From Locusta migratoria (lineage: Eukaryota; Arthropoda; Insecta; Orthoptera; Acrididae), in the NCBI GenBank assembly GCA_026315105.1, contig CM048750.1, positions 168,854,549 through 168,918,548 of the forward strand: 64,000 bases of DNA, given 5' to 3'. Made by a program: the position numbers and the translations under genes. Under the pieces are notes generated by a model that was not told the DNA's origin, did not search any database, and was given only the letters and a program-made list of their open reading frames with translations. Below are positions 1 to 10,829 of the stretch, in pieces; position 1 is the first letter of the stretch; each line of letters begins with the position of its first letter.

Positions 1-860
1 CTAGGAGAAAGGTGATATTCACTATTCAAGTAAAAATATTTAACTTTAGCACAGAAAGTGGTGAATTATGCTGCCACAAAAGTCTTCGGTAACGTACCAA
101 GTAGCATCAAAAGTCTGACAGATAGACAGCAATTTCTTAAAAAGAAATTAAAGGAATTTCTGAATGGCAACTCGTTCTACCCCATAGATGAATTTACAGA
201 TGAAAAATTCAAAAAATGAAAAATTTCAATAAAAATCCTTAAAATATTAATTGTCATGAATAGACAACATTTACCAAACTGACAGATTCCACATCATTAC
301 GAAATGTCGTGTATATCATCTATTGAACAAGTATTATTCTAATCTAATCTGACGAAGTCAACAATTCAGTTGTTTAAGACGGTATTAATAATGTCAGCGG
401 GAAAATCGTAATGGATAAATTGAAAAGGCGCTTGTAAATATTGATTGATGTGTTCGTATGTTTTTATTCCCTCTTGACAATAGACATCGAAGTTTTGAAA
501 TGTTGTTTCACTTTACCACACTCAGTTGACCATAAACATGCATTGCAAAGTTTTCTTTGGTCGTCAATAACATTTCACTTTGTTTTTTCCTCAATTCCAG
601 TATTAAACTGACTTTCTACATAAAGAGCGCCACTCACAACGTCAGTTTCCAACATCGGGTATTAGGATAAGCGAATTGACGTGACGAACAGTGTGAATAC
701 AACTTGACATGACGGAGCCGCCTTAAATCTTCAGTTTGCTGTATGAGAAATTACAGTTATATACAGAACACGAATCGACCATTTTGTCAAAACTCTAAAG
801 ACAGCGTAGTTACGTAGGTTCATCCGTATTTTTACGAATGTTTTCTGTAAATACACATAC
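1..860. other. AT-rich intergenic DNA, nothing recognised
   Basis: No coding pattern, tRNA-like box or terminal repeat was recognised here. Stop codons are dense in all frames. It may be old decayed transposon sequence. Confidence 0.4.
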
Positions 861-862
861 GA

Positions 863-1059
863 CTGCCCGATCTGGCCGAAGGGACTGCGGCGCGCCAGTC
901 ACGTTTTGCACGGCCACTACGGTCTGGGGTTCGAATTCCCCCTCGGTCATGGATATTTGTGCCGTCCTTAGTATTAGCTAGTTCGTAAATAGTTTGTAAG
1001 TTTACGGACTGATGACCCCATAGATAAGTCCCATACGCTGTACAAACCTTTGAACATTT
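863..1059 (+). mobile_element. tRNA-derived SINE, CAAATG-tail family
   Basis: A tRNA-like head begins near 863 with a degenerate A box ('ctggccgaagg') and a clear polymerase III B box ('ggttcgaattcc', 929-940). The body carries the family text 'ggactgatgacccc' and ends at 'tttgaacattt' (about 1049-1059). The same body occurs on the other strand at 3398-3595, 23678-23878, 41701-41901, 54541-54738 and 63059-63263, which fixes its limits at about 200 bp. No clear target-site duplication was found at this copy. SINEs are non-coding and depend on LINE enzymes for movement. Confidence 0.85.
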
Positions 1060-1120
1060 AGCAACTTTTATTTTTATCTTTCTCTCTGTCGTTCCGTAAC
1101 TATAGGATCCTCGGCCCCTT

Positions 1121-1121
<1 letters not shown>

Positions 1122-1177
<56 letters not shown>

Positions 1178-1230
1178 CGCACTCACACACACTCACATTC
1201 ACACTTCCCTCCTTCTCTCTCTCTCTCTGT
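1122..1230. repeat. (CA)n then (CT)n microsatellite
   Basis: An almost perfect CA run spans about 1122-1178, then degenerate CA/CT sequence leads into a CT run at about 1212-1228. The 116-residue open frame on the minus strand is only translated GT repeat plus SINE. Confidence 0.95.
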
Positions 1231-3260
1231 CTATCACTATAGCTCTCTCCCTCATTATCTCATTCTCACCCCCCCCCCTTTTTCTATGTCTCTCTCTCAG
1301 TATGGATAAGTTATGTACATACGTAACGACAGTACCGTTTGAAATTTAATACACTATGGACATAAGATGAATTCACTTGATATGAGTACAAAAAATCTGC
1401 TTTTTTAATACTGGACTTTCCAGCTTGTTTATGAATACATAAAACGATAAAAATTTGAATTTGTGTACTTCGTCAGTCAATTCGAGCGTCGAGTACAAAT
1501 ACGAGGTGATACCGCTGGATGGGTGGGCTGGGTCTCTGGCAGTTTATTTCCACTCGAGATAGCGGATCTGCTCGTCCCCAGACCTGCCTTGCAAAATCTG
1601 ATATTGTTCGCCCCTGCTAGCTTCCAGAAACGGCAGCCCTTTCGTTTCCATGGGAGGCAACACGTGTGCATGTTCTCACCGCCAGACTCATGCTGCTCTT
1701 TGTGTTCCACTTTATCGGCGCAAAAAATAAAAATGAAAAGAAGCTGAAAAGCTCTGCGTACCTCGCGGTGAAATCCACAATACATGAAAGCTACTGAATT
1801 TAATGTATTCATAAAACTGCAGAAGATATAAACAGACAGAAAATAATAGCCCACATTGAAACTTCATTTAGTGATGTCAGTGATCAGAAGATTAAAAGTT
1901 AATAAAGTGTATCGGAGACTGGGAATGCTTGTGCGAAGATGGGTACAATGTCGATCCATTTCCAGTGGCAGCTTGCTAACATCGAGTCCATAATACAGAA
2001 CATAGGACTTGGCTCATCCAGTCAGTTGCTGACATGCTACCAATATACGTCAGCCATACGGTGTGCACTGGTATAAATAGGCGCGTGGCGTAAGAGTCAC
2101 AGAACATGAACTGTCAACGGGTTCTTCACAAAGCTGGTGACTACTTTGAAGGACAGTAACAGGTGCAAACATGTAGCGCTTTTGTATCGATCGTGAATGA
2201 ATAGTTGCCACTTTTTAAGTTCCATCTCTCGCATACTGACATGACAACTTTATGAAATGAATATACCTTCTGTTATTACGCAAAATAGGCAATGACACAT
2301 TACATGCGCAACTATTAAACTCACCTATAATTTTAGATTTCATGTACTTTTTAAAACCAGCGGAACGTTTTTCGCTAAGTATTTCATGGCACAAATCAGG
2401 AGATATGTCTAAGGTTTCCGATAAACCTTTGTCAAGAAGAAAGCGGCTCCCACCAGTTCACCTGATACTTTAATTATATGAGTCGTTGTAGTTGATGGTT
2501 AATTTTGCCGGACTTATCTCAGTGTCTATAATTGCAGCGTCAGTAAGCTACTTAAAATATTAATTACTGCGACAGAATACATGACCACATGAACAATTCA
2601 CTGATCTCACAACTTCAAAAATGATACCTTCATTTTGTACAAAGCAGATCTGAATCAAATATTGTACACATAATTTGTATTTATTCATTTAAATATTGGC
2701 ATTTATTTACAATGGTACTCTGAATTCATTACTATTCACACTGAGTTATCCTTTTCGTCATTATGATGTCATGTCTGTTTACTTGTTGGTCTTGGCTCCT
2801 GGTGCTTTAGCGAGCTGCTTAAACAGGAAATTTCAATGTCATTTAGACACAAATATGTTCATTTGTTGAACAGATAATTTTAAATTCAAAATTCTGTCAA
2901 AATATGATTCACAGAAAAATGTAATTCGGTAATGTAAGGAAACGGGAAAGTTATTTTTGTAAAATTAAATATCAGTCTTTTATGACTTAATCTTTATTTT
3001 TGTTTTCTCTTGTTTCAGGTAAGCACTGCTGGCGTCACGTTACATCCTGTTACACAAGACTCTGATTTCTCTACAAGTAAGGGGCCATATTAGTGACGTC
3101 CTCTCACAGTAAGTACTGACAAATCCATCGGGTCAAGAAGATGAAGAGTACCAAAGCATTTTTATCACTTATTGACTGCAACATTCAAAAGAAACAACGG
3201 CCACATAGTCAACTGTTATAACTGGATGCGGATTCAGGGCCACACCGCCCGACTAATAAT
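1231..3260. other. Unassigned non-coding region with one TATA-like site
   Basis: No family was recognised. The overlapping open frames at 1463-1854 on both strands have no motif I know and are treated as chance. A TATA-like site lies at 2072 (listed separately). Splice-like pyrimidine tracts ending in cag occur near 3018 ('tcttgtttcag gta') but cannot be tied to any exon. Confidence 0.35.
2072..2080 (+). promoter_or_regulatory. TATA-box-like element
   Basis: The text 'tataaatag' followed by the GC-rich 'gcgcgtgg' matches an insect TATA box. About 30 bp further on lies 'gtcacagaac', an unconvincing initiator. It could serve an LTR or a host transcript, or be chance in AT-rich DNA. Confidence 0.2.
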
Positions 3261-3335
3261 AAGAGAGAGAGAAGAGGGAAGAGATAGATAGAGAAGGGAG
3301 GAGAGAGAGAGAGAGAGAGAGAAGGGATGAGCGAC

Positions 3336-3390
<55 letters not shown>
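3261..3390. repeat. (GA)n microsatellite
   Basis: Long GA runs, interrupted at about 3325-3338. The repeat resumes at 3596-3612 beyond the SINE at 3398-3595, so the SINE appears to have inserted into an existing GA tract. Confidence 0.9.
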
Positions 3391-3392
<2 letters not shown>

Positions 3393-3397
3393 TGTTT

Positions 3398-3595
3398 AAA
3401 TGTTCAAATGTTTGTATAGCTTATGGGACTTAACTACGGGGTCATCAGTCCCTAAACTTACAAACTACTTATGAACTAGCTACTACTAAGGACGGCACAA
3501 ATATCCATGCCTGAGGGGGGATTCGAACCCGTGACCGTATTGGCCGTGCAGACCGTGACTGGAGCGCCTCAGTCCCCTCGGCCACCGCGGCCGGC
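3398..3595 (-). mobile_element. tRNA-derived SINE, CAAATG-tail family
   Basis: Minus-strand copy of the family at 863-1059. The tail 'aaatgttcaaatgtttgta' is at the left, the B-box complement ('ggattcgaacc') near 3519-3530, and the tRNA-like head 'ggccaccgcggccggc' ends at 3595. GA repeat lies on both sides ('agagagagaga' at 3596 onward), consistent with insertion into the microsatellite. Confidence 0.9.
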
Positions 3596-4080
3596 AGAGA
3601 GAGAGAGAGAGGTTGAGGGAGGGAGGGAGGGAAAGAATCTTAGTATTAGAATAATTAACATTTACTTATGGGCAGGATGTAATTGTGAGTTCAAAATTGC
3701 ATAATCACTGTAATGAACATAACGTAATTTGATTTTGTGTTATGCTTCCATTTACTTGCTTCTTGCTCTTTTTTGTCAGTAATTTACGATAAAAATATAT
3801 AAAAGTTGTTTATTGTTTCGTGATTGCTTGGGAGATAAATGAGCTATTCTGTATGTTTTACTCATACATAAATAAAGTTAAAGAATTTAACTAACAGATG
3901 TTTTTGGTAAACGGTTTATCTTATTCTTTCTTTATTTGAAGGTACACGTTTCGATTTTCCAGTTATTGGAGCAAATTAGAAATTTCAAAGGCATTTGTCC
4001 ACACATCAGATACAAAGGATTTTCATGGTAGTAGAAATTCTTCTTGAAACATAGTCAAGTGTAATTTTCAGAATCAAATT
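3596..4080. other. GA-repeat remnant and unassigned AT-rich DNA
   Basis: The left edge is the rest of the GA microsatellite. Nothing else was recognised. Confidence 0.4.
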
Positions 4081-4086
4081 TTCACA

Positions 4087-4368
4087 CTTCATCGGAATGT
4101 GCGCTGATATATAACTTCCTGGCAGATTAGAATTGTGTGCTGTATCCGGTATTAGAATCTGCGACCTTTGACTACTGCGGGCAAGCGCTCTACCGTCTGA
4201 ACAATACCAACACGCTTCACTTTCCGTCATCACAACTTTACTTCTGCCTATCCCTCACCTCCTACTTTCCAAACTTCACAGAAGTCCTCCTGCGAACCTT
4301 GAAGGACAAGCTCTCCTGGAAGAAAGGATGTGGTGGAGACATGGCTTAGCCAAAGCCTAAGGGGTTTT
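4087..4368 (-). mobile_element. tRNA-derived SINE, 'cttcctggcag' family
   Basis: Starts near 'cttcctggcagatta' (4117) and holds a tRNA-like segment on the minus strand ('gcgacctttgactactgcgggcaagcgctctacc' region, 4160-4194, an A-box/B-box block in complement). It ends in 'gacatggcttagccaaagcct'. This family is familiar to me from grasshopper sequence. A rearranged palindromic piece of the same family lies at 4790-4905. Confidence 0.65.
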
Positions 4369-4410
4369 TCCGAAAGCGGACGTATTTTGATAATACCCAC
4401 CTACATAGGA

Positions 4411-4571
4411 AATATCAAAATAAAATAAGAGAAATCAGATCCAAAAAGTAAAGATTTAGGTGTTTGTTTTTCTCGCGAGCTGTTAGAGAATAAAACTGTA
4501 GAGAAATATCATAAAAGCGGTTCGATGAACCCTCTTCCATGCACTTCAATGTGACTTCCAGAGTATTTATA
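4411..4571 (+). mobile_element. CR1-like LINE 3' end fragment
   Basis: Non-coding end matching the 3' end of the LINE at 20870-22281: shared landmarks are 'ataaaatangagaaatcaga', 'tggatgaaccctct' and 'gtgacttccagagtat'. The (TGTAGA)n tail is lost where the mariner at 4574 begins. Confidence 0.65.
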
Positions 4572-4789
4572 TACAGGGTATCCAGAAAAGGGCTCCCTGA
4601 ATTCAAAATTAAATATCTCGAAAACAAAGATCGTTAGAGGAAGGCAGTAAACGGCATGTTTATTGTGAAAGCTGTAGGAAGTTTATACAGTAGATTGAAA
4701 TAATAGTTACAAAAGCTGCTAACAGATGGCGCTGTACGCTGTGCAGCTCATATCAGCATACGTAAGTGAAATAATCGTATGGAAACACT

Positions 4790-4905
4790 GAAACTTCCTG
4801 GCAGATTAAAATTGTGTGCCGGAACCCGGTTCCGGCACACAATTTTACTCTGCCAGGAAGTTTCATATCAGCGCCCACTCCGCTGCAGAGTGAAGGTTTC
4901 ATTCT
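4790..4905. repeat. Palindromic (hairpin) insert with 13-bp TSD
   Basis: Arms 4791-4826 and 4828-4863 are reverse complements at 35 of 36 positions with a single spacer base. Both derive from the 'cttcctggcagattaaaat' SINE end. The insert is flanked by the identical 13-mer 'gtatggaaacact' at 4777-4789 and 4906-4918, so it arrived in the mariner as a unit of about 116 bp. Confidence 0.9.
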
Positions 4906-4930
4906 GTATGGAAACACTCTTTGCAAACAA

Positions 4931-5118
4931 TCACATCGCAATGTTTTCAAAATGTTCACCATTGGCCCCACAGAGGTGGCGCAAACAAAGAATGAAATTC
5001 GCCATCACATTTCGTAGTGTCTCAATCGAAATGGATTCACATGCCACAGAGATCGCCGATTCAAGCTCGTCCAGCGTGGCGGGATGCTTCGGGTAACCAT
5101 GTCTTTCACTGTGCACCA

Positions 5119-5194
<76 letters not shown>

Positions 5195-5262
5195 CAGGGA
5201 GTCAAATCCGGCGAATATGGAGGGCAATCCATGCCTGCACCAGTAAATTTGGGATATTCCAA
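4931..5262 (-). pseudogene. Mariner-like transposase, C-terminal remnant
   Basis: Two minus-strand frames carry it. The upstream piece reads GMDCPPYSPDLTPCAFF (catalytic third-aspartate block, normally PPYSPDLTPCDFFLW). After the homopolymer, the other frame reads HPATLDELESAI and ISIETLRNVMANF, the usual mariner C-terminal end. The homopolymer at 5120-5190 sits exactly at the Phe-Phe codons of the DFFLW motif and shifts the frame, so no product can be made. The catalytic Asp after PC is replaced by Ala in this copy. Confidence 0.75.
5120..5190. repeat. Poly(A) homopolymer, 71 bp
   Basis: Uninterrupted A run lying inside the mariner transposase remnant at its Phe-Phe codons (TTT/TTC on the coding strand). 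Its exact length is unreliable in any sequencing technology. Confidence 0.95.
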
Positions 5263-5455
5263 AGCGATGACTCAATTTCCGAAGTATTCCTCAAGAGAGC
5301 GAAACACTTCTTCGGTCCGATGTGGTCGGGATCCATCTTGCATAAACCATTCAGTACCTGGTCAACCCTCTAACGCTTGCTGTGCGGCGACAAATTGTTC
5401 CAAACATGTTACACAATCATCCGCTGATTACAAACACATAAATATGATAGTGTAA

Positions 5456-7169
5456 TTCACGAATGGGAATGAGGTTGCTATCATGTTCCGGTTAAAAGCT
5501 CACTATGAAATTACTCGAATTGAATAGCTTTGTTTGTTCACATCTATCTTGTAAACCACACACCATTTACGAGAGAACTAGTAGAATATTACAGGTCATG
5601 CAAATATATTTTCCACATTTACTATTCCTTCTGTTTGAACAGAATGGTAATGGATTTGACCCTTCTCAAAATGGGCTATGAAAGCCATTAAAATAATTAT
5701 CCTCCGCTGGCTTTCGCATTAATGTAGGAAATTTCATTTCTTCATTTTCGCTGTTTCGTTTTCAGGTAACGCAGTCGAGTAAGTGCTGAAAGTCCACAGC
5801 TGCAAATTTAAATGTCAACAGTGCAAAGCAAGCGCCAGACAATTTGTGTAACCTTTCAGCCTTCCTTTTGTGTAATTGATAATTACGCCAACCTGTTCGC
5901 TACACATCTAATGCTAAATCGGTAATACCAAACAAGTTAGGGTGTCTATACAAAGATATTACTGTAAAAATCTTGTCATTCTTTAATGTCCGGGGATAGT
6001 AGATCGTTGAGAATGTCACTTTAGCCAACTTATTTGTAGGGAGAGAAAAGCAGCTTTACTGAAATTTAAAACAATTCAAGTGTTTCGTTTATTTTTCGCT
6101 GTAGCTTATTTTTAATTTAGCAGTTGGTGTTATCTGTTGTGTCCACACAACGTAATTTACTTTTCCGTACACGTTTGTAAAACGAGGAGCGTGAATTCTA
6201 TGTAGGAAGGAAAGTGTCCGGTTACAAGGGAAGAAACGGCTACCACAAGAAGATTAAACACACAGCAGACACAAAAGAGAAGCACATGCAATTATGTCAT
6301 TAATGTTGCTTCCACTTAACTTTTGTCAGTTCAGATGAAAATAATGTTCCTTTTGAGTAATAAAATTAAAACCTGTGTAGTAACAAACATCTGCACCAAA
6401 GGAACAGACATTAGTGAAGGGCTGTAGCTACAAATATTTATTTATCAGATATTTATTCTCCATTCGTTAAAACTTTCGGCTGTAGTTGCTATTCTTAACG
6501 TGACACATGAAAACTTGCGTGGACCGGGACTCGAACCCTATCTCTCATTTTTCGCACTAGGTTGCCTTAGCAACACAATGAGCCTTGTGATGACATGAAT
6601 GTAGGAAAGATGAGACTGCATATCGTTTTCGATAAGCGATATATACTCATACACATTTTACTTACATGTTCCACAGAAACAATCTATCCTTCAATCCATC
6701 CTCATTAAAATATTTTAGGGTTAGGTAACAATTTTAAAGCAACATTTGAATTAGAAAACTACATATAATGCACTTTAACTTATCAATGTATGTAACTCTT
6801 ACAGATCTCATGATGATGGCTTAGATCTCTCGAAACCGGTAATCAAGGTTTATTTCTTCAAGCAATCTTCAAGTGGTTGGCAGCACTGAAGAACAATGAT
6901 TTCTCTCTTGAACAAGCAGTCTCACCTATCTAAGTGCTGTGGTTTTTGTGTGGCCGTTTTTTCAGTTTTTTAGAGCTGGATTTCTGTAGCAATGTGATGT
7001 CATCCTTACTTTACGAAGCATCTACATGTTTAATTTAAGTATTACCATTATGACAGATGTTTTAGCATAACGTAGAAGCACAACAGTCACTTGAAACATT
7101 ACTGGCAACACGTCTTCTCCTTTATTTTATTAGTTTGAGATGGTGGCTCAGTTACCTAAAAAAATTTCA
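5456..7169. other. Unassigned AT-rich DNA with small repeat traces
   Basis: Two traces only. At about 6519-6590 (minus) there is tRNA-like text ('gggactcgaaccct'), probably a SINE head remnant. At 6810-6840 (plus) lies 'atgatgatggc...cgaaaccggt', a weak member of the CTGANRA-T-hairpin-GAAAC group without a good stem. No open frame is convincing. Confidence 0.4.
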
Positions 7170-7860
7170 AAGCTGGGGTAAGTGGGCCAGGTGCTTGGGG
7201 TATCTGTGCCCGCCTAGGACCCATTTACCCCAAGCACACCCATTGACTCCAAGTATATTATCTTTGTTGTTTCTTTTTAATTCATTATTGAAATCAATTT
7301 ATTTATTTTTCCTTCTGAATTATGTTAATTTTGTCTAATGTAAAATACTAGAATATCCGTCTGCAGATCGCTTTTATTTTGTATTCTCTCCGTCTTCAGA
7401 TCTGTTACCAAATGTTTCAATTAATCTTAAGCTATTGTCTCCAACGTATAAAATCCAAAAATATAGTAAGAAAGCTATCAAAGCCTCATAAAAGCAACAC
7501 TGCTAGATTCAAAAGCATGATCGGCTTCACTTATGTATGACTGACTTAACGAACATTTCGTAACGTTTTTTAGCAAGATATAATTAAATTTTAATAACTG
7601 TATTTGGGCTGTTAACTTTACTTGTGTAACTGTAACTCTTGTTTCATAATAAAAGTTCAGTTATTCAAAAATTTGAATTAATTTCACTTGCATTGTCGAT
7701 AACTCGACTACAGTGTCACTGAAATGACTTGTTTTAATTTTCTCATAAAGTTTACTTGTTACCCAACAGGCCCAATTACCTCAATTGAGGCAACAATAAT
7801 TTAAAACCTCGGGGGTAAATAATAATAACCCTCAACTTTTGTATTTTTAATGTATTTGCT
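7170..7860. mobile_element. Possible non-autonomous pogo-like element
   Basis: The left side holds 'ggggtaagtgggcc' (7174-7187) and its inverse 'acccatttacccc' (about 7220-7233). The right side holds 'ggcccaattacc' and 'gggggtaaataat'. These resemble the GGTCCANTTAACCCC subterminal repeats of the pogo-like element near 14.2 kb. No TA-flanked ends could be proved and there is no coding remnant. Confidence 0.25.
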
Positions 7861-8119
7861 GCAAACAATCATATCCGACAGAATGTTTTATTTTCTCAAG
7901 TAGTACATGAATCTGCAGAGAGATGGCAAATATAGATATTAAAACAAATATTAAATCATGAAATACAAACTATTTTTCAAACATACAAGTCGTCATATCT
8001 CAACACTTTATAAATGAAAGTTATAATACCAGAAATACATTCACGTATGAGTCGATCGTGTGACAATTGACTATTTTCTTAAACTGGTCATCACAGGAAT
8101 GGACAACAACGTAGTAGCT

Positions 8120-8293
8120 ATCAAATTTAATTTTGTAAATCTAAGGGACGTTGGTCATCAGTCCCTAGGCTTACAAACGACTTTAACTTAAAGTAACTCA
8201 TGCTAAGGACAACACAAACACCCATGCCCGAGGCGAGCAGCTACGCGCTCCGCAGCTAGGCGCCTTGGTATGCTCGGCCACTCCACCGCGTCA
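8120..8293 (-). mobile_element. tRNA-derived SINE, second type (short internal form)
   Basis: Minus-strand copy ending with the head complement 'tcggccactccaccgcg'. Its body ('ggtcatcagtccctaggcttacaaa') differs from the CAAATG family and lacks a good B box. Flanking 'tagtagct' at 8112-8119 and 8294-8301 is a plausible 8-bp TSD. It abuts the 3' tail of the LINE at 8302. Confidence 0.7.
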
Positions 8294-8301
8294 TAGTAGC
8301 T

Positions 8302-9302
8302 GTTGTTGTTGTGGTCTTCTGTCCGCAGACTGATTTGATGCAGCTCTCCACGCTATCCTGTCCTGTGCAAGCCTCTTCATCTCAGAATAAGTACGGCAAC
8401 CTAAATCCTTTTGAATCTGCTTACTCTAGTCGCCCTTCGGTCTCCCTCTACGATTTTTACCCCACACACTTCTTTCTGACGCTGTGTCTCTGAATGAGTG
8501 CCACCAACATATCCCTTCTCTTAGTCAGCATATGAGACAAACTCCTTTTCTCTCTAATTCTGCTGAGCACCTCCTCATTAGTTACGTGACTACCCATCTA
8601 ATCATCATTCATCTGTAGCATCAAATTTCGAAAGCTTCTGTCATCTTGATGTCTGAACTTCTTATCGCCCACGTCTCACTCCCATACAATGCTATACGCC
8701 AAACAAATGCTTTCAGAAAGGACTTCCTAACATTTAAACTAATATTGGATGTCAACAAATTTCGCTTCTTCAGAAACGCTTTTCTTGCCTTAGTCATTCT
8801 GCATTTTATGCCTTCTTTACTTCCACCATCAGAAGTTATCTTGCTACCTAAATAACAAACCTCATCTACAACTTTTATTGTCTCATTACCTAGTCCAATT
8901 CCTTCACCGTCGCCTGATTTTCTAACACTACATTCCACTACCTTTGTTTTATTCTTGTCAATGTTCATCTTATACCTTCCTTTCAAGACACTGTCCATTC
9001 CGTTTAATTGCTCTTCCAGGTCTTTTGCTGTCTCTGACAGAATTACTATGTCGTCAGCAAACCGCAAGATCTTTATTCCCTTTCCCTGGACTAATTCCCT
9101 CTCGAAATTTCTTCTTCCATTCCTTCACAACTTGCTCAATGTACAGATTGAACAATATTAGGCAAAGGCTGCAACCCTGTCTTACTTCCTTCCCAAACAC
9201 TGCGACCCTTTCATGACCTTCGACTCTAATAATTGCTGTCTGTTTTTTACGAGTTTAATATAAGTCTTCGCTCCCTATATTTCACCCCTACAACCTTCAG
9301 AA
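8302..9302 (-). mobile_element. RTE-like LINE, copy A (3' part)
   Basis: The 3' end (left) carries a (GTT)n complement of an (ACA)n tail and the text 'tggtcttctgtccgcagac'. A minus-strand open stretch (8621-9067) reads MRFADDIVILSETAKDL, the reverse-transcriptase palm motif (F-A-D-D), followed by LYGSETWAI, typical of the RTE clade tail region. Frames before and after are broken. The element is split: its continuation lies at 10622-10728, after copy B inserted. Endonuclease domain absent. Confidence 0.85.
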
Positions 9303-10621
9303 CACGGAAGGCAATACTCACATTACGACTTATCTTAGAAGATAGGCTAAGGAAAGGCAAACGTACATTTTTAGCATTTGTAGATTTGGAGAAAGCTTTC
9401 GATAATGTCGACTGGAATACACTCTTCGAAATTCTGAAGGGAGCGAAGAGTTATATTCAATTAGAGTCGAAGGACAAGAAAGGGACGCAGAGGTTGGGGA
9501 GGGAGTAAGGGTTGTAGCCATTCCCCAATGTTGTTCGATCTGTACATTGAGCAAGCAGTGAAAGAATGGAAGGATAAAATTTGGAGAGGGAACTAAAGTT
9601 CAGGGAGAAGGAATAAAAAGTTTGCGGTTTTCCGACGACATAGTAATTTTATCAGAGACTGCAAAGGATCTGGAAGAGCAATTGAATGGAATGGACAGTG
9701 TCTTAAAGGAAGATATAAGATGAACATTAACAAGAGTAAAACGAAGGTAATGGAATGTAATATCAGAATATCAGGTGATGCTGAAGGAATTAGATTCGGT
9801 AATGAGGCAATAAAATTTGTAGATGAGTTTTGTTATTTGGGTACCAAATAACTTCTGATGGCCGAAGTAGAGAAGATATAAAATGCAGAATGGCTATGGG
9901 AAGAAAAGCATTTCTAAAGAAGCGAAACTTGTTAACATCCAATATTAATTTACATGTTAGGAAGTCCTTTCTAAAAGCATTTTTTCTGGAGTGTAGCATT
10001 GTTTCGGAGTGAAAGCTATACGATGCCGCGGTGGAGTAGCCGAGCGGTCTAAAGCGTCTCGCTGCAGAGCGCGCGGTTGCTCGCCGTGGAGGTTCGAGTC
10101 CTCCCTGGGGCATGGGTGTGTGTTCGTCTTTAGGTTAGTTTACCTAGGTTTAAGTAGTTTGTAAGCTACGGACTGATGACCACGCAGTTTGGTCCGATAG
10201 ATTTACAAACTTTTTTTTTTTTTATAACCTGGACGATAAGGAGTTCAGACAAATAGATGATAGAAGCGTCCGAAATGTGGTGCTACAGTCGAATGATGAA
10301 AATTAGATGGAAAGATCACGTAAGTAATGAGGAGGTGCTTAACCGAATCGGGGAGAAAAGGAGTTTCTGGCATATCCTGACTAAGAGAAGGGCTAGATTG
10401 GTAGGATACATTCTGAGACATCAAGGAATCTTCAACTTAGCATCAGAAGAAAGTGTGTGGGGTAAAAACCGTAAAGGGCAACCGAGGGACGAATACAGTA
10501 AGCAGATTCAAAAGGATGTAGGTTGCCTAACATATTCTCAGATGAAGGTGCACAGGACAGGGTAGCGTGGAGAGATGCGTCAAACCAGTCAGCGGGATGA
10601 AGACCACAACAACAAGCAACA
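9303..10621 (+). mobile_element. RTE-like LINE, copy B inserted in copy A
   Basis: Plus-strand copy, 5'-truncated at 9303, ending in the (ACA)n-type tail 'gaccacaacaacaagcaaca'. The 13-mer 'acaaccttcagaa' occurs at 9290-9302 and again at 10622-10634, a perfect TSD lying within copy A sequence, so copy B landed antiparallel in copy A. Coding remnants include FLAFVDLEKAFDNVDW (RT motif A, near 9370-9417), a palm block with FSDDIVI in place of FADD, and the C-terminal stretch IRWKDHVSNEEVLNRIGEK (10302 on). Multiple frameshifts. A SINE interrupts it at 10022-10223. Confidence 0.9.
10022..10223 (+). mobile_element. tRNA-derived SINE, 'gccgcggtggagt' family with T-rich tail
   Basis: Head 'gatgccgcggtggagtagcc' with A box, B box 'ggttcgagtcc' (10091-10101), body 'ctgatgaccacgcagtttgg', ending in a run of Ts (to 10223). 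It breaks LINE copy B between the codons for its LYGSETW-like motif, comparison being the intact copy at about 44475. Partial copies of this family lie at 32911-33050 and 62549-62699. Confidence 0.9.
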
Positions 10622-10728
10622 ACAACCTTCAGAATCTGAAAAAGCGTATTCCAGTCAACATTGTCAAAAGCTTTCTCCAGATTTGCAAATGCTAAAAATG
10701 TAGGCTTCCGTTTCCTTAATCTATCTAG
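10622..10728 (-). mobile_element. RTE-like LINE, copy A (continuation)
   Basis: Resumes copy A right after the second TSD. The minus strand encodes the same motif A block as copy B (lysine/leucine-glutamate-lysine-alanine-phenylalanine-aspartate, from 'ttgtcaaaagctttctccag'). Homology ends near 10728, so copy A is itself 5'-truncated. Confidence 0.8.
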
Positions 10729-10829
10729 CTATAGTAACCTATACTAGCTATGACGGGAATTTAAAGAGACAGAATGTAATAGTCATCTGATATTGACGGG
10801 AAATATATGTTGCCAAAATAATAAGAATT

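Larger units (their letters stand above)
4574..5455 (-). mobile_element. Decayed mariner/Tc1-type element with insert
   Basis: The left terminus 'cagggtatccagaaaaggg' follows a TA at 4572-4573, the usual target of this superfamily. The minus strand encodes transposase remnants (separate entry). The element is interrupted by a palindromic insert at 4790-4905 flanked by 13-bp direct repeats, and by a 71-bp poly(A) tract at 5120-5190. The right terminus was not found; homology appears to fade near 5455, so the 5' part of the transposase is missing. Confidence 0.7.

Noticed and set aside
832..1182. 116-residue minus frame starting with a Val-Cys repeat
   Set aside because: It is the CA microsatellite plus a SINE.
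2072..2080. A confident promoter
   Set aside because: Only a TATA match in AT-rich DNA; no initiator or transcript structure follows.
4931..5455. Open frames with long poly-Lys or poly-Phe
   Set aside because: Translations of the poly(A) tract in a dead mariner, not proteins.
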